A program made the position numbers and the translations under genes. Source: Planomicrobium okeanokoites (lineage in GTDB: Bacteria > Bacillota > Bacilli > Bacillales_A > Planococcaceae). Taken from it: DNA of 64,000 bases. The DNA lies in contig NZ_QQRS01000001.1 in assembly GCF_003428875.1 (NCBI RefSeq), positions 62,001 through 126,000 of the forward strand, read 5' to 3'. Below are positions 9,122-17,910 of this stretch, piece after piece; the stretch's first letter is position 1, and every line of letters starts with the position of its first letter. The notes beneath the pieces were generated by a model that was not told the DNA's origin, searched no databases, and saw nothing but the letters and a program-made list of their open reading frames with translations.

Positions 9122-10825
9122 ATGGTGAAGTATATCATCATTGCGGTCATCATTCTATTAGCGGTAATTATCGTCGGCTTTATGTTTCGAAAGAAGCATC
9201 ACGCGGAAATTGAACGCTTGGAACAGTTAAAACTGCAAATACAAAATAAACCGATATTGGAAGAACTGACAAAAGTGAAGCAACTCAACATGAACGGCCA
9301 GACGGAGGAAATGTTTGAACGCTGGCGCGCGACATGGACTGAAGTGATGGATGTACATATCCCGCAAATCGATGGCATGCTTTTCGATGCGGAAGATGCT
9401 GTCGACCGCTTTAAATTCGGCAAGGCGACTGTATCCGAAAACAAAGCGGAGGAAAAAATCGACCAGGTCGACCGCCAGATGAATGAAATTCTCATTGAAC
9501 TGGAAGAACTGATCGGCAGTGATGAAAAGAATCGCAGTGAAATGGATCTTCTCAGAGACCAATACAGACAAGCGAGAAAAAGCCTGCTGGCTCACCAGCA
9601 TTCCTATGGTGCCGCTGCCGGACCACTTGAGAAGAAGCTGGAAACGTTCACTCCCTTATTCGAGGAATATGATCAATTGACCGCCTCAGGCAATTACTTG
9701 AAAGCACGTGAGATTGTCATCAATTTATCTGGTGAAGGAAAGAACATTTTCCGGCTGATTGAAGTCATCCCGCCGCTGCTTGCTGATATCCAGTCCAAGA
9801 TCCCTTCCTATATACATGAGCTGCGCAGCGGAATCCGGGAAATGGAATCGCAAGGCTATTACCTGGAGCATCTGGAGATTGCTAAACAGCTGGATGGAAT
9901 GGAAAAGGAACTGGAGGCTGCAAAAGAACAGGTGATCAATTTGAATATTGAAGAACCGAAGGATGCAGTTGAAGAAATGAAAGAAAAAGTGGATTCCTTC
10001 TATGAACTTCTTGAAAACGAAGTCGAATCCAAACACTATGTCGATCAGCATAAAAATGATACTGCAGGGACACTTGAGAAAGTGACACTGGAAACACGTG
10101 AAATGTCCGACGAATGTGCGGTTGTGCAACAAAGCTATAAGATCTCTGAAAATGACGCGAAAATCCCTAAAACCTGTTTAGAAGCACTTGAAGAATTGCA
10201 GAAACGTTTCGACTTGCTCGAATCCCGGACGAACGAAGACCAATCTGCATATTCCAGCCTTCAGCAGGAATTGAGTGAAATTCGTTCGGAACTTGAGGGC
10301 TTGAATTCGACTCAAGGCACTTTCTCTGAATCCCTGAAGAGCCTGCGTACGGATGAACATAAAGCCCGCGCAAGACTCGAAGTCCTGAAGCGGAAATTGC
10401 AGGAAACGGACAGAATGCTTCACAAGGCCAACACGCCAGGAATCCCGGAGGAGATGGATGTCAGACTTGAAGAAGCGGAAGAAAACTTGTTCGTTGCAAT
10501 GCAAGGCCTGCAGGAAGTTCCGTTGAATATGAAATTGGTTGACAATTATTTGGTGAAAGCCGAAAGGTCCATTGAAGAAGTCGAGGAAAAAGCGGTTGAA
10601 ATGGTTGAGAATGTCCAATTGATCGAACGGATCATCCAGTACGGAAACCGTTACCGCAAAACAAATCCTCAGATGAACCAGAAATTGATGGAAGCTGAAG
10701 AATCTTTCCGTCAGCTCCGCTACACAAAGGCGCTTGAAGAAGCTGCGACCGCAGTCGAAAACTTTGAGCCAGGATCCATGAAGCGGATTGAAGTGCTTGG
10801 CAAGGAAAGTGCTTGGAGAGTTTAG
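9122..10825 (+). CDS. ezrA: septation ring formation regulator EzrA
   Basis: 567-residue division protein that restrains FtsZ assembly away from midcell and acts at the septum. It has one N-terminal membrane segment (residues 3-22, KYIIIAVIILLAVIIVGFMF) and then a long, charged, almost entirely alpha-helical cytoplasmic region of spectrin-like repeats. Length and topology match B. subtilis EzrA. ATG 9122 is preceded by a weak AGGGGG at 9105-9110. The element-A repeat begins 3 bases after its stop codon. Confidence 0.95.
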   Translation: MVKYIIIAVIILLAVIIVGFMFRKKHHAEIERLEQLKLQIQNKPILEELTKVKQLNMNGQTEEMFERWRATWTEVMDVHIPQIDGMLFDAEDAVDRFKFGKATVSENKAEEKIDQVDRQMNEILIELEELIGSDEKNRSEMDLLRDQYRQARKSLLAHQHSYGAAAGPLEKKLETFTPLFEEYDQLTASGNYLKAREIVINLSGEGKNIFRLIEVIPPLLADIQSKIPSYIHELRSGIREMESQGYYLEHLEIAKQLDGMEKELEAAKEQVINLNIEEPKDAVEEMKEKVDSFYELLENEVESKHYVDQHKNDTAGTLEKVTLETREMSDECAVVQQSYKISENDAKIPKTCLEALEELQKRFDLLESRTNEDQSAYSSLQQELSEIRSELEGLNSTQGTFSESLKSLRTDEHKARARLEVLKRKLQETDRMLHKANTPGIPEEMDVRLEEAEENLFVAMQGLQEVPLNMKLVDNYLVKAERSIEEVEEKAVEMVENVQLIERIIQYGNRYRKTNPQMNQKLMEAEESFRQLRYTKALEEAATAVENFEPGSMKRIEVLGKESAWRV

Positions 10826-10828
10826 TAA

Positions 10829-10948
10829 GAAAAGCGACGGCACCCGTTTAGCTCTGACAAGCATAAGACGAATCAGCGTAGTGGCTTTAGTCACGCAGCT
10901 GATTTGGCTTATGACTCGAAGAGCTGGGTCGCCGGAGTCTGGACACAG
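10829..10948 (+). repeat. family A element, copy A1
   Basis: About 120-bp long imperfect palindrome beginning GAAAAGCG and ending GTCTGGACACAG, starting 3 bases after the ezrA stop. Nested stems: AGCTCT/AGAGCT (outer), CATAAG/CTTATG (middle), AATCAGC/GCTGATT (inner) and GTG/CAC around an apical loop. Directly followed by copy A2. Confidence 0.85.
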
Positions 10949-11071
10949 AAAAGCGGAAACGGCCGCACAGCTCCGACAAGCGTAAGACGATTTGGCGAAG
11001 CGGCATGTTTTCAGCCGCACAGCCAAAGTGGCTTACGACTCGAGGAGTTGGCCGTTGGAGTCTGGACACAG
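10949..11071 (+). repeat. family A element, copy A2
   Basis: Tandem to A1, same orientation. Stems: AACGGCC/GGCCGTT and AGCTCC/GGAGTT (outer), CGTAAG/CTTACG (middle), TTTGGC/GCCAAA (inner), GCGGC/GCCGC (apical). Three of these differ in sequence from A1 yet still pair. Confidence 0.85.
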
Positions 11072-11108
11072 AAAAGCGGAAACGGCCGCTCAGCTCCATT
11101 AAGCTCAG
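11072..11108 (+). repeat. family A element, left-end fragment A3
   Basis: AAAAGCGGAAACGGCCGCTC repeats the start of A2, followed by AGCTCC, then the similarity ends. It is the truncated start of a third tandem unit. Confidence 0.7.
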
Positions 11109-11130
11109 AAACAGTTCAAACAAAAAAATT

Positions 11131-11165
11131 AAAACCACCAGCCCCCGAGCTGGTGGTTTTCTTTT
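11131..11165 (+). terminator. terminator immediately before nifZ
   Basis: AAAACCACCAGC/GCTGGTGGTTTT followed by CTTTT. The nifZ Shine-Dalgarno sequence starts one base after the T-rich tail. It ends ezrA transcription and may attenuate read-through into nifZ-thiI. Confidence 0.88.
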
Positions 11166-11178
11166 CGGAGGTAGTCAA

Positions 11179-12282
11179 TTGATTTATTTGGATAATAGTG
11201 CCGCAACACAGCCCCATAAAGAAGTCCTGGAAACTTTCGTGAAAGCCAGTGAACAATATTATGGAAATCCTGCATCTCTTCATAAAATAGGCAACGATGC
11301 TGAAAACCTTCTCGAATCAGCGCGAAAACAAATCACGCAAATCTTGAATATGGATCATGCAGTTTTCACTTCAGGAGGCACAGAGTCGAATAATCTCGCC
11401 ATTCTGGGTACCGCCGCGGCTTATGCCCATCGTGGGCGTCATATCATTTCATCGAATATTGAACATGCTTCTGTATTGAAGCCCTTGGAAGAACTTGAAA
11501 AGCGTGGTTTTGAAATTACACGGCTTACCGTCAATAAATCCGGCCATATCAATTTGGATGAACTAAAGAATGCCTTGAGGAACGACACGATTCTCGTTAC
11601 TTTAATGCATATCAATAATGAAATCGGCGTTATCAACCCGATTGCTGATATTAAGAAGCTGTTGAAAGGAACTCGGACTTTCCTGCATACAGATGCGGTT
11701 CAAAGCGTCGGAAAGGTTCCACTGGATAAAGAGGATATGCCGGATCTATTAAGCTTTTCGGCACATAAATTACATGGGCTGAAAGGCAGCGGAATTCTGG
11801 CGTTCAATGATGTTCAGCCAGCAGCGATCCTTTACGGCGGCGGACAGGAATTCGGCTATAGAAGCGGAACTGTCCCGGTACCTCATGCAGCAGCGGCGGC
11901 CAAAGCGCTCAGAATTGCTCAGCCGAATCCGCAATTCATGGACTGGAATAAAAGCTTGCGGGAGTTTTTCAGCAGTTTTGATGATATTATGGTCATCAGC
12001 CCCGAAAATGCAGCACCGCATATTTTATCTATCGCCATGAAGGGCGTTAAAGGTGAAATATTGGTTTCAGGTCTGCAGGATGAATCCATCATCGTCTCAA
12101 CGTCAAGTGCGTGTTCATCGAAAAACAAGAGGACAAGCCATGTGATTGAAGCGCTGGATATTCCGCCTGCTTATCGGGACGGCGTCATACGAATAAGTTT
12201 TGGCGCATTTACGGATCAGCAGGACATCAGTGATTTTCAGCAGGCATTCAAAAAGGTCCATCGGATAATCAAAGGAGTTTAA
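11179..12282 (+). CDS. nifZ: cysteine desulfurase dedicated to ThiI
   Basis: PLP enzyme that takes sulfur from cysteine and hands it on as persulfide; 367 residues. PLP lysine K197 (SFSAHKLHG) and catalytic Cys312 (STSSACSSKNK) are present. Start is TTG 11179 with GGAGGT 5 bases upstream, giving MIYLDNSAAT. An in-frame extension upstream would run through the terminator and element A and is rejected. Its stop codon overlaps the thiI start (TAATG). In B. subtilis NifZ is the desulfurase partner of ThiI for 4-thiouridine in tRNA, and the overlap here supports the same pairing. Confidence 0.93.
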   Translation: MIYLDNSAATQPHKEVLETFVKASEQYYGNPASLHKIGNDAENLLESARKQITQILNMDHAVFTSGGTESNNLAILGTAAAYAHRGRHIISSNIEHASVLKPLEELEKRGFEITRLTVNKSGHINLDELKNALRNDTILVTLMHINNEIGVINPIADIKKLLKGTRTFLHTDAVQSVGKVPLDKEDMPDLLSFSAHKLHGLKGSGILAFNDVQPAAILYGGGQEFGYRSGTVPVPHAAAAAKALRIAQPNPQFMDWNKSLREFFSSFDDIMVISPENAAPHILSIAMKGVKGEILVSGLQDESIIVSTSSACSSKNKRTSHVIEALDIPPAYRDGVIRISFGAFTDQQDISDFQQAFKKVHRIIKGV

Positions 12283-13490
12283 TGGAAATGAAGACTAAAC
12301 AAATTCTCGTCAGATATGGCGAGCTCTCAACAAAAGGTAAAAACAGAAGTTCTTTTATCGGACGCCTTCGGGATAATATCCATCACACATTCAATGATCT
12401 TGGCAAATTGCAGATCAAAGCTGAACGCGACCGCATGTTCATCAATTCAGACAGTGAAGAGGATATGGAAAAAGTGATTGCAAGATTGCCCAAAGTTTTT
12501 GGCATCCAGTCATTCAGTCCCGTCACTGAAACTGAATTATCGCTTGAAGCGATGCAAACAGCCGCGGTTGCATTGATCGGTAAAATGGATATTCAAGGAA
12601 AGAGTTTTAAAGTCTCAGTGCGTCGAGCCAATAAAGATTTCGATCTTCAAAAACCGGAGATTCTGCATGGAATCGGCTCTGTTGTGCTGCGGGCTTATCC
12701 GGAACTGTCAGTACAAATGAAAAATCCGGACATCGAATTGAAAGTGGAAATACGTGAAAAAGCGGCGTATATGACTGCAGAAGTGATCAAAGGAGCAGGC
12801 GGATTGCCGATTGGAGCGGGAGGAAAGGCGCTGCTTATGCTGTCAGGTGGTCTCGACAGTCCGGTAGCGGGTTACCATATGCTGAAAAGGGGAGTCCGTT
12901 TGGAGTTGATCCACTTCTTCAGCCCGCCGTTCACAAATGACCGGGCGAAAGAAAAAGTCTTCGATTTGGCTGAAAAGCTGAGTGAATTCGGCTCTTCCGT
13001 GAATCTTCATGTTATACCATTTACGAAGCTTCAACAGGAAGTGCATAAACAGGTTCCCGATAACATCACCATGACTTCAACCCGGAGAATGATGATGCGT
13101 GTCGCGGATAAAGTATTGGAAGCTACAGATTCAAAAGCCATCATTACAGGTGAAAGCCTTGGGCAAGTGGCGAGCCAGACCTTGGAAAGCTTATATGCAA
13201 TTAATGCAGTAACCAGCACACCGGTTTTGCGGCCGTTGATTTCGACAGATAAATTGGAAATCATTGATACAGCCATGCGAATTGGAACGCACGATATTTC
13301 AATCAGGCCTTACGAAGATTGCTGTACCATTTTCACGCCGGCAAATCCTAAAACGAAACCGAAACTTGAAAAAGTGGAATTCTACGAAGGATTTGTCGCT
13401 TTCGATGAATTGATTCAGGAAGCAGTCGATGAACGGGAAATCATCAAATTCCCCAGACCGAAAAAAGATGAATTCGAAGATATTTTGTAA
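12282..13490 (+). CDS. thiI: tRNA 4-thiouridine synthetase ThiI (no rhodanese domain)
   Basis: Adenylates U8 of tRNA and transfers sulfur to make 4-thiouridine; in some species it also serves thiamine synthesis. The 402-residue protein has an N-terminal ferredoxin-like/THUMP region (about 1-165) and a PP-loop ATPase domain with MLSGGLDSPVAG near 186-197. There is no C-terminal rhodanese domain, so the sulfur-carrying cysteine of the E. coli enzyme is absent. This is the Bacillus-type short form that receives sulfur from NifZ. Start ATG 12282 overlaps the nifZ stop; ATG 12288 is an alternative. Confidence 0.95.
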   Translation: MEMKTKQILVRYGELSTKGKNRSSFIGRLRDNIHHTFNDLGKLQIKAERDRMFINSDSEEDMEKVIARLPKVFGIQSFSPVTETELSLEAMQTAAVALIGKMDIQGKSFKVSVRRANKDFDLQKPEILHGIGSVVLRAYPELSVQMKNPDIELKVEIREKAAYMTAEVIKGAGGLPIGAGGKALLMLSGGLDSPVAGYHMLKRGVRLELIHFFSPPFTNDRAKEKVFDLAEKLSEFGSSVNLHVIPFTKLQQEVHKQVPDNITMTSTRRMMMRVADKVLEATDSKAIITGESLGQVASQTLESLYAINAVTSTPVLRPLISTDKLEIIDTAMRIGTHDISIRPYEDCCTIFTPANPKTKPKLEKVEFYEGFVAFDELIQEAVDEREIIKFPRPKKDEFEDIL

Positions 13491-13518
13491 AGGCCGCCTA
13501 TAGCGGTCTTTTATTTTT
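13490..13518 (+). terminator. thiI terminator
   Basis: AAGGCCGC, 5-base loop, GCGGTCTTTTATTTTT. Confidence 0.8.
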
Positions 13519-13596
13519 GGTTAATTATTTTGAATAATAAAATTATTGCGGTACAATATTAAGGGTAGAAAGCAAATCATTCAAGGGGGTTTCAGC

Positions 13597-15168
13597 ATGA
13601 ATCGTGAAGCATTGGTAGCGCCAAGAGATTATAATTTAGTGGATGAAATCGAAAAGTTCGCAGATGGCAGCCGGAAGACGGCGCTCATTTGGGAAAATGA
13701 CAAAGGCGACTCGAAAAGGGTCACTTATGATGAACTGATGTCAGCGGCCAATAAAGCGGCCAATAGTTTCGAGAAGGCAGGTTTGCAAAAAGGTGACGTA
13801 GTATTGGTCATGGTACCCAGGCTGATTGAAGCATATATTACATATATCGGAGCGTTGAAAGCGGGGCTGGTCGTCATTCCGAGTTCAGAAATGCTCCGTG
13901 CGAAGGATATTTCCTATAGGTTGAATCATAGTGGAGCAAAAGCGGTAGTCGCTTATGAGCCCTTCATGGACCAATTTGGTGATGTACCCGAAATGGAACG
14001 GACAGTGAAATTCGTGATCGGCAATTCCGTCAGTTCCTGGATCTCTTTGACGGAGGAAATGGAAAGCGCTTCTGAAAAGTATGAAAAAGCCGCAACCCAT
14101 AACGATGATATGGCTTTTTTGTCTTATACTTCCGGCACTACCGGTAATCCTAAAGGAGCGGTTCACAGCCACGGCTGGGCTTATGCGCATCTTCGGACTT
14201 CGGCAGAGCATTGGCTGGGAGCGAAAGAAGGCGATCTGGTTTGGGCTACAGCCAGCCCGGGATGGCAAAAATGGATTTGGAGCCCGTTCCTTGCAACATT
14301 GGGAAGCGGCGCTACAGGATACGTATATAACGGAAAGTTTGATCCTGACACATATTTGCGTATTCTTGAAAAACAGAAAATCAACGTCCTTTGCTGCACA
14401 CCTACAGAGTATCGCCTGATGGCAAAGCAGAAAAACCTTGCCGATTTCGATTTGTCTTCACTTCACAGTGCCGTATCTGCAGGCGAGCCATTGAATGCGG
14501 AAGTCATAAATGTTTTCAAGGAGCATTTCGGTCTGGAAGTCAGAGATGGCTATGGGCAGACTGAGAACACATTGCTTGTAGGCGTCATGAAAGGGATGGA
14601 AATTCGGATCGGTTCCATGGGCAAGCCGACACCGGGCAATAAAGTGGAAATCATCGACGAGTTCGGGAATCCTTGTAAGACAGGAGAAGTCGGTGATATT
14701 GCGGTGCATTCTGAGACACCGGCATTATTCAAAGGTTATTTTAATGATGATGAACGGACGAAAATGCAATTCCGTGGCGATTACTACGTTACAGGAGATA
14801 AAGCGTCCAAAGACGACGATGGCTATTTCTGGTTTGAAGGGCGGGGCGATGACATCATCATATCTTCCGGCTATACAATCGGGCCTTTCGAAGTGGAGGA
14901 TGCATTAGTGAAACACGCTGCAGTGCAGGAATGTGCAGTAGTCGGTTCACCGGATGAAGTGCGGGGGACGGTAGTAAAAGCTTTTGTTGTCCTGGTGGAA
15001 GGCATTGCCCCTTCTGAAGAGCTTATTAAAGAGTTGCAGGATCATGTAAAGGAATTGACTGCTCCTTATAAATATCCGAGATCCATAGAGTTTTTGGAAC
15101 AGCTGCCTAAAACAGCTTCCGGTAAAATACGTCGTGTAGAATTGCGCCAAAAGGAAATGAATAAGTAA
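13597..15168 (+). CDS. acyl-CoA synthetase, MbcS/YtcI type
   Basis: ANL-superfamily AMP-forming acyl-CoA synthetase, 523 residues. It activates a carboxylic acid to acyl-AMP and then acyl-CoA. Motifs: P-loop YTSGTTGNPKGAVHSH, GYGQTEN, YYVTGDKASKD and the catalytic lysine region LPKTASGKIRRVE at the C-terminus. B. subtilis ytcI lies in the same neighbourhood, and its Listeria relative MbcS activates branched short-chain acids that prime branched fatty acids. The substrate here is inferred from that. Start ATG 13597 has AAGGGGG upstream; an in-frame extension upstream lacks a ribosome binding site. Confidence 0.85.
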   Translation: MNREALVAPRDYNLVDEIEKFADGSRKTALIWENDKGDSKRVTYDELMSAANKAANSFEKAGLQKGDVVLVMVPRLIEAYITYIGALKAGLVVIPSSEMLRAKDISYRLNHSGAKAVVAYEPFMDQFGDVPEMERTVKFVIGNSVSSWISLTEEMESASEKYEKAATHNDDMAFLSYTSGTTGNPKGAVHSHGWAYAHLRTSAEHWLGAKEGDLVWATASPGWQKWIWSPFLATLGSGATGYVYNGKFDPDTYLRILEKQKINVLCCTPTEYRLMAKQKNLADFDLSSLHSAVSAGEPLNAEVINVFKEHFGLEVRDGYGQTENTLLVGVMKGMEIRIGSMGKPTPGNKVEIIDEFGNPCKTGEVGDIAVHSETPALFKGYFNDDERTKMQFRGDYYVTGDKASKDDDGYFWFEGRGDDIIISSGYTIGPFEVEDALVKHAAVQECAVVGSPDEVRGTVVKAFVVLVEGIAPSEELIKELQDHVKELTAPYKYPRSIEFLEQLPKTASGKIRRVELRQKEMNK

Positions 15169-15175
15169 ACATAAG

Positions 15176-15206
15176 ACAGCCGGTAAATAACCGGCTGTTT
15201 TTTTAT
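15176..15206 (+). terminator. terminator after the acyl-CoA synthetase gene
   Basis: ACAGCCGGT, 5-base loop, ACCGGCTGTTTTTTTATT. Confidence 0.9.
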
Positions 15207-15284
15207 TGCCTTAGCATGGCTTGAAGCCTATAATTGAATAATATTTCGATATTGAAAATAAAATAAGAATGGTGATAAAGATAT

Positions 15285-16220
15285 ATGGCAGATGAGAAAA
15301 AAGGAATCATTTATACGATTTTGACTTACGCGATGTGGGGTGTGCTTCCGATCTATTGGAAGCAGCTTGGACATGTTCCAAGCGACGAGATCCTGGCAGC
15401 GCGAATTTTTTGGGCTTTCTGGGTGACGGTGGCTTTTATTTTCGTCATCGGCGGCCATAAAAAGCTGTTTGCAGACCTGAAATCCTTATGGAAATCAAAA
15501 AAAGCCTTTTTTACATTGATGCTGGCATCGTATTTGATAACGCTGAACTGGTTCCTGTACATATTCGCGGTGACCAATGACCGAATCGTTGAAACGAGTA
15601 TGGCGTATTACATCAATCCATTGGTATCGATGCTGCTTGGCGTTTTCTTCCTGAAAGAGAAGCTGACGCCCGCCATCAAAATCGCATTTGTATTGGCCGC
15701 GATCGGCGTTGGCATCCTGACCGTTTCCTATGGCGCATTTCCTTGGATGGCTTTGGGTATGGCATTCAGTTTCGCGTTTTATGGCCTGATTAAAAAGACC
15801 ATCAAATTGAATGCACTCCGCGGGCTCGCTCTGGAGACCTTGTTTGTATTGCCGGTGGCAACAGCCTTCTATGTTTACTTATTCGTAATTGACAGAGCGG
15901 CATTTACAACAGTGAACATTGAAACGGATGGATTGCTGATTTTGAGCGGAGCTGTCACAGCATTGCCATTGGTGCTTTTTGCTACCGGTGCGCCTTTGAT
16001 TCCGATGTATATGATCGGTTTCCTTCAGTATATCGCCCCGACGATGATGCTCATAATCGGTGTATTGATGTACGGAGAGGAATTCAACCGGACCAGTTTG
16101 ATCTCTTTCTCATTCATCTGGGTGGCGCTGATTTTATTCACAGCTTCCAAAATGGCGGAAGCCAGGAAGATCCGGCGTGAAAAAGTGTCACATCCCATCG
16201 CCTACAGTAAAAAACAATGA
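15285..16220 (+). CDS. rarD: EamA-family permease RarD
   Basis: 311-residue inner-membrane protein with about ten hydrophobic segments arranged as two EamA repeats, of the drug/metabolite transporter superfamily. The start (IIYTILTYAMWGVLPIYWKQ) and the segment SYLITLNWFLYIFAVTNDR are typical of RarD proteins, first named in chloramphenicol-sensitive strains. The substrate is unknown. ATG 15285 has only a weak GGTGAT ribosome binding site. The basic C-terminal tail is cytoplasmic. I see no strong terminator before sppA 55 bases later. Confidence 0.88.
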   Translation: MADEKKGIIYTILTYAMWGVLPIYWKQLGHVPSDEILAARIFWAFWVTVAFIFVIGGHKKLFADLKSLWKSKKAFFTLMLASYLITLNWFLYIFAVTNDRIVETSMAYYINPLVSMLLGVFFLKEKLTPAIKIAFVLAAIGVGILTVSYGAFPWMALGMAFSFAFYGLIKKTIKLNALRGLALETLFVLPVATAFYVYLFVIDRAAFTTVNIETDGLLILSGAVTALPLVLFATGAPLIPMYMIGFLQYIAPTMMLIIGVLMYGEEFNRTSLISFSFIWVALILFTASKMAEARKIRREKVSHPIAYSKKQ

Positions 16221-16274
16221 AACATTTTCAACGTTAAAGCGTATAGCTAGTAGAGAAATAAAGGAGGAATTTTT

Positions 16275-17288
16275 ATGAATACAAAAAGGTGGATCGCACT
16301 GGTTATTGCTGCTGCAGTGCTTGTGATATCACTATTGGTCAACTCTGTCTTTGCCATGTTCCAAAGTGATTTTGCCGGCAGTTTTGATGAATTGATGGCG
16401 GTTGAGTCCAGTCAGTTTGAAGAAACGGTCATCGAACAGGGCAGCGCCAATTCGCGAATCGCAGTTCTTGAAGTTGACGGAGCCATTCAGGATACAGGAG
16501 AAGCTTCACCTTTGTTTGGAGCAGCCGGCTATAACCATGAATTCTTCATGGGTCAACTGGAACAGATTAAAGAAGATGACAGCGTCAAGGCAGTCATGCT
16601 GAAAATCAATTCACCGGGAGGCGGTGTGGTGGAGTCAGCTGAAATCTATGACAAAATCACGGAAATCCAGGAAGAAACCGGCAAGCCGTTCTATGTTTCA
16701 ATGGAAGCGATGGCAGCTTCAGGCGGCTACTATATCGCTGCACCAGCCGATAAGATTTTTGTAAATAAAGAAACGCTCACAGGTTCGATTGGTGTCATTA
16801 TGCAAAGTGTAAATTATGGGGAGCTGGCAGAACGTTATGGTGTGGATTTTGTAACGATCAAGTCTGGCCCTTACAAAGACATCATGAGCCCTACCCGCGA
16901 TATGACTGAAGAAGAACGCGAATTGCTCCAGGAAATGCTGGATGATTCCTACCAAAGCTTCGTGGATATCATCGTTGAAGGCCGTGACATGCCGGAAGAT
17001 GAAGTCCGCGCTGTGGCCGACGGCCGGATCATGAACGGACGCCAGGCTGTAGAAGCGAATCTTGCTGATGACTTCGGATATGAAGAAGATGTAATTGCAG
17101 CGCTGCGGAACGATTTCAAACTAGCGGATGCGGAGGTTTTCAAATACGGCGTGTCCCAAAGCTGGGGTTCTTTGCTTAACGTGAAAGTTCAATCACTGTT
17201 CGGAAACGATATCGAAACGCAGATGCTGGCGAAGCTGATGACTGAATACAGCTCACCACGTATGATGTATCTTTACGGTGACAAATAA
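16275..17288 (+). CDS. sppA: signal peptide peptidase SppA
   Basis: Membrane-anchored Ser/Lys protease (S49) that degrades cleaved signal peptides and membrane fragments. The 337-residue protein has one membrane segment at 5-27 and a single S49 domain. Catalytic Ser149 (AMAASGGYYIAA) and Lys201 (KSGPYKDIMSP) match the S147/K199 pair of the B. subtilis enzyme. GSIGVIM follows the serine as expected. ATG follows AAAGGAGGAATTTTT. It is 12 bases before yteJ, which forms a conserved pair with it. Confidence 0.95.
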   Translation: MNTKRWIALVIAAAVLVISLLVNSVFAMFQSDFAGSFDELMAVESSQFEETVIEQGSANSRIAVLEVDGAIQDTGEASPLFGAAGYNHEFFMGQLEQIKEDDSVKAVMLKINSPGGGVVESAEIYDKITEIQEETGKPFYVSMEAMAASGGYYIAAPADKIFVNKETLTGSIGVIMQSVNYGELAERYGVDFVTIKSGPYKDIMSPTRDMTEEERELLQEMLDDSYQSFVDIIVEGRDMPEDEVRAVADGRIMNGRQAVEANLADDFGYEEDVIAALRNDFKLADAEVFKYGVSQSWGSLLNVKVQSLFGNDIETQMLAKLMTEYSSPRMMYLYGDK

Positions 17289-17300
17289 GGAGGGGCGATC

Positions 17301-17876
17301 ATGTCAGACAATATTAATACTGAAAAAACGGCGAATAATGAAGGGATTCATCAACCGGCTCAAAAGCAATATGAAGAAGTGATGTTCTATGAACGAAAGC
17401 CAGCCGGATTTTGGATACGGTTCTGGGCATATCTGATTGACCTTCTTGTTATTTCAGGTGTCACTTCCATCCTGCTGAAACCGGTATTCGCTTTAATCGG
17501 TGTTTCAGTGGATTCGACTAATTGGTACGCGCCTTTCACAATATTGTCGGCTCTGCTGTTCTACACGTATTTCGTCTTGATGACAAAGTTTTTCAGTCAA
17601 ACGGTCGGTAAAATGATTTTTGCAATTAAAGTGGTGTCGTTGAAAAAAGATTCGCTCGATTGGGGGACTTTGCTGTTCCGTGAATGGATCGGCCGGTTAA
17701 TTTCAGTGACCATCCTGCCGCTTTATTTCATTGTTGGATTCACACCGCTGAAGCAGGGAGTCCATGACTTTTTTGCTGATACGACAGTGGTGCATGAACA
17801 ATCCTATCGTAAGCGTAAAATGATGCAGAAGGTCCGGGATAATGGGTCTGGGTTGCAAGAAGAGAGCGCCTTTTAG
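17301..17876 (+). CDS. yteJ: RDD-family membrane protein YteJ
   Basis: 191 residues with an RDD domain. The leading arginine/aspartate pattern is visible in KPAGFWIRFWAYLIDLLVISG (about 33-53), followed by two further hydrophobic segments (about 72-100 and 128-150) and a basic cytoplasmic tail. In B. subtilis YteJ is encoded next to SppA and has been linked to control of SppA activity. The 12-base spacing here keeps that pairing. Biochemical role unproven. Confidence 0.88.
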   Translation: MSDNINTEKTANNEGIHQPAQKQYEEVMFYERKPAGFWIRFWAYLIDLLVISGVTSILLKPVFALIGVSVDSTNWYAPFTILSALLFYTYFVLMTKFFSQTVGKMIFAIKVVSLKKDSLDWGTLLFREWIGRLISVTILPLYFIVGFTPLKQGVHDFFADTTVVHEQSYRKRKMMQKVRDNGSGLQEESAF

Positions 17877-17910
17877 TATGATGAAAGTAATCTGAAAGGG
17901 AGGCGTTTGA

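Noticed and set aside
10829..11108. Family A tandem copies as a CRISPR array
   Set aside because: Units are about 120 bp, palindromic throughout, without unique spacers, and no cas genes are present.
11005..11178. N-terminal extension of the nifZ reading frame through the upstream repeats
   Set aside because: It would cross element A and a strong terminator. The TTG at 11179 has a well-placed GGAGGT and gives the conserved NifS-type N-terminus.
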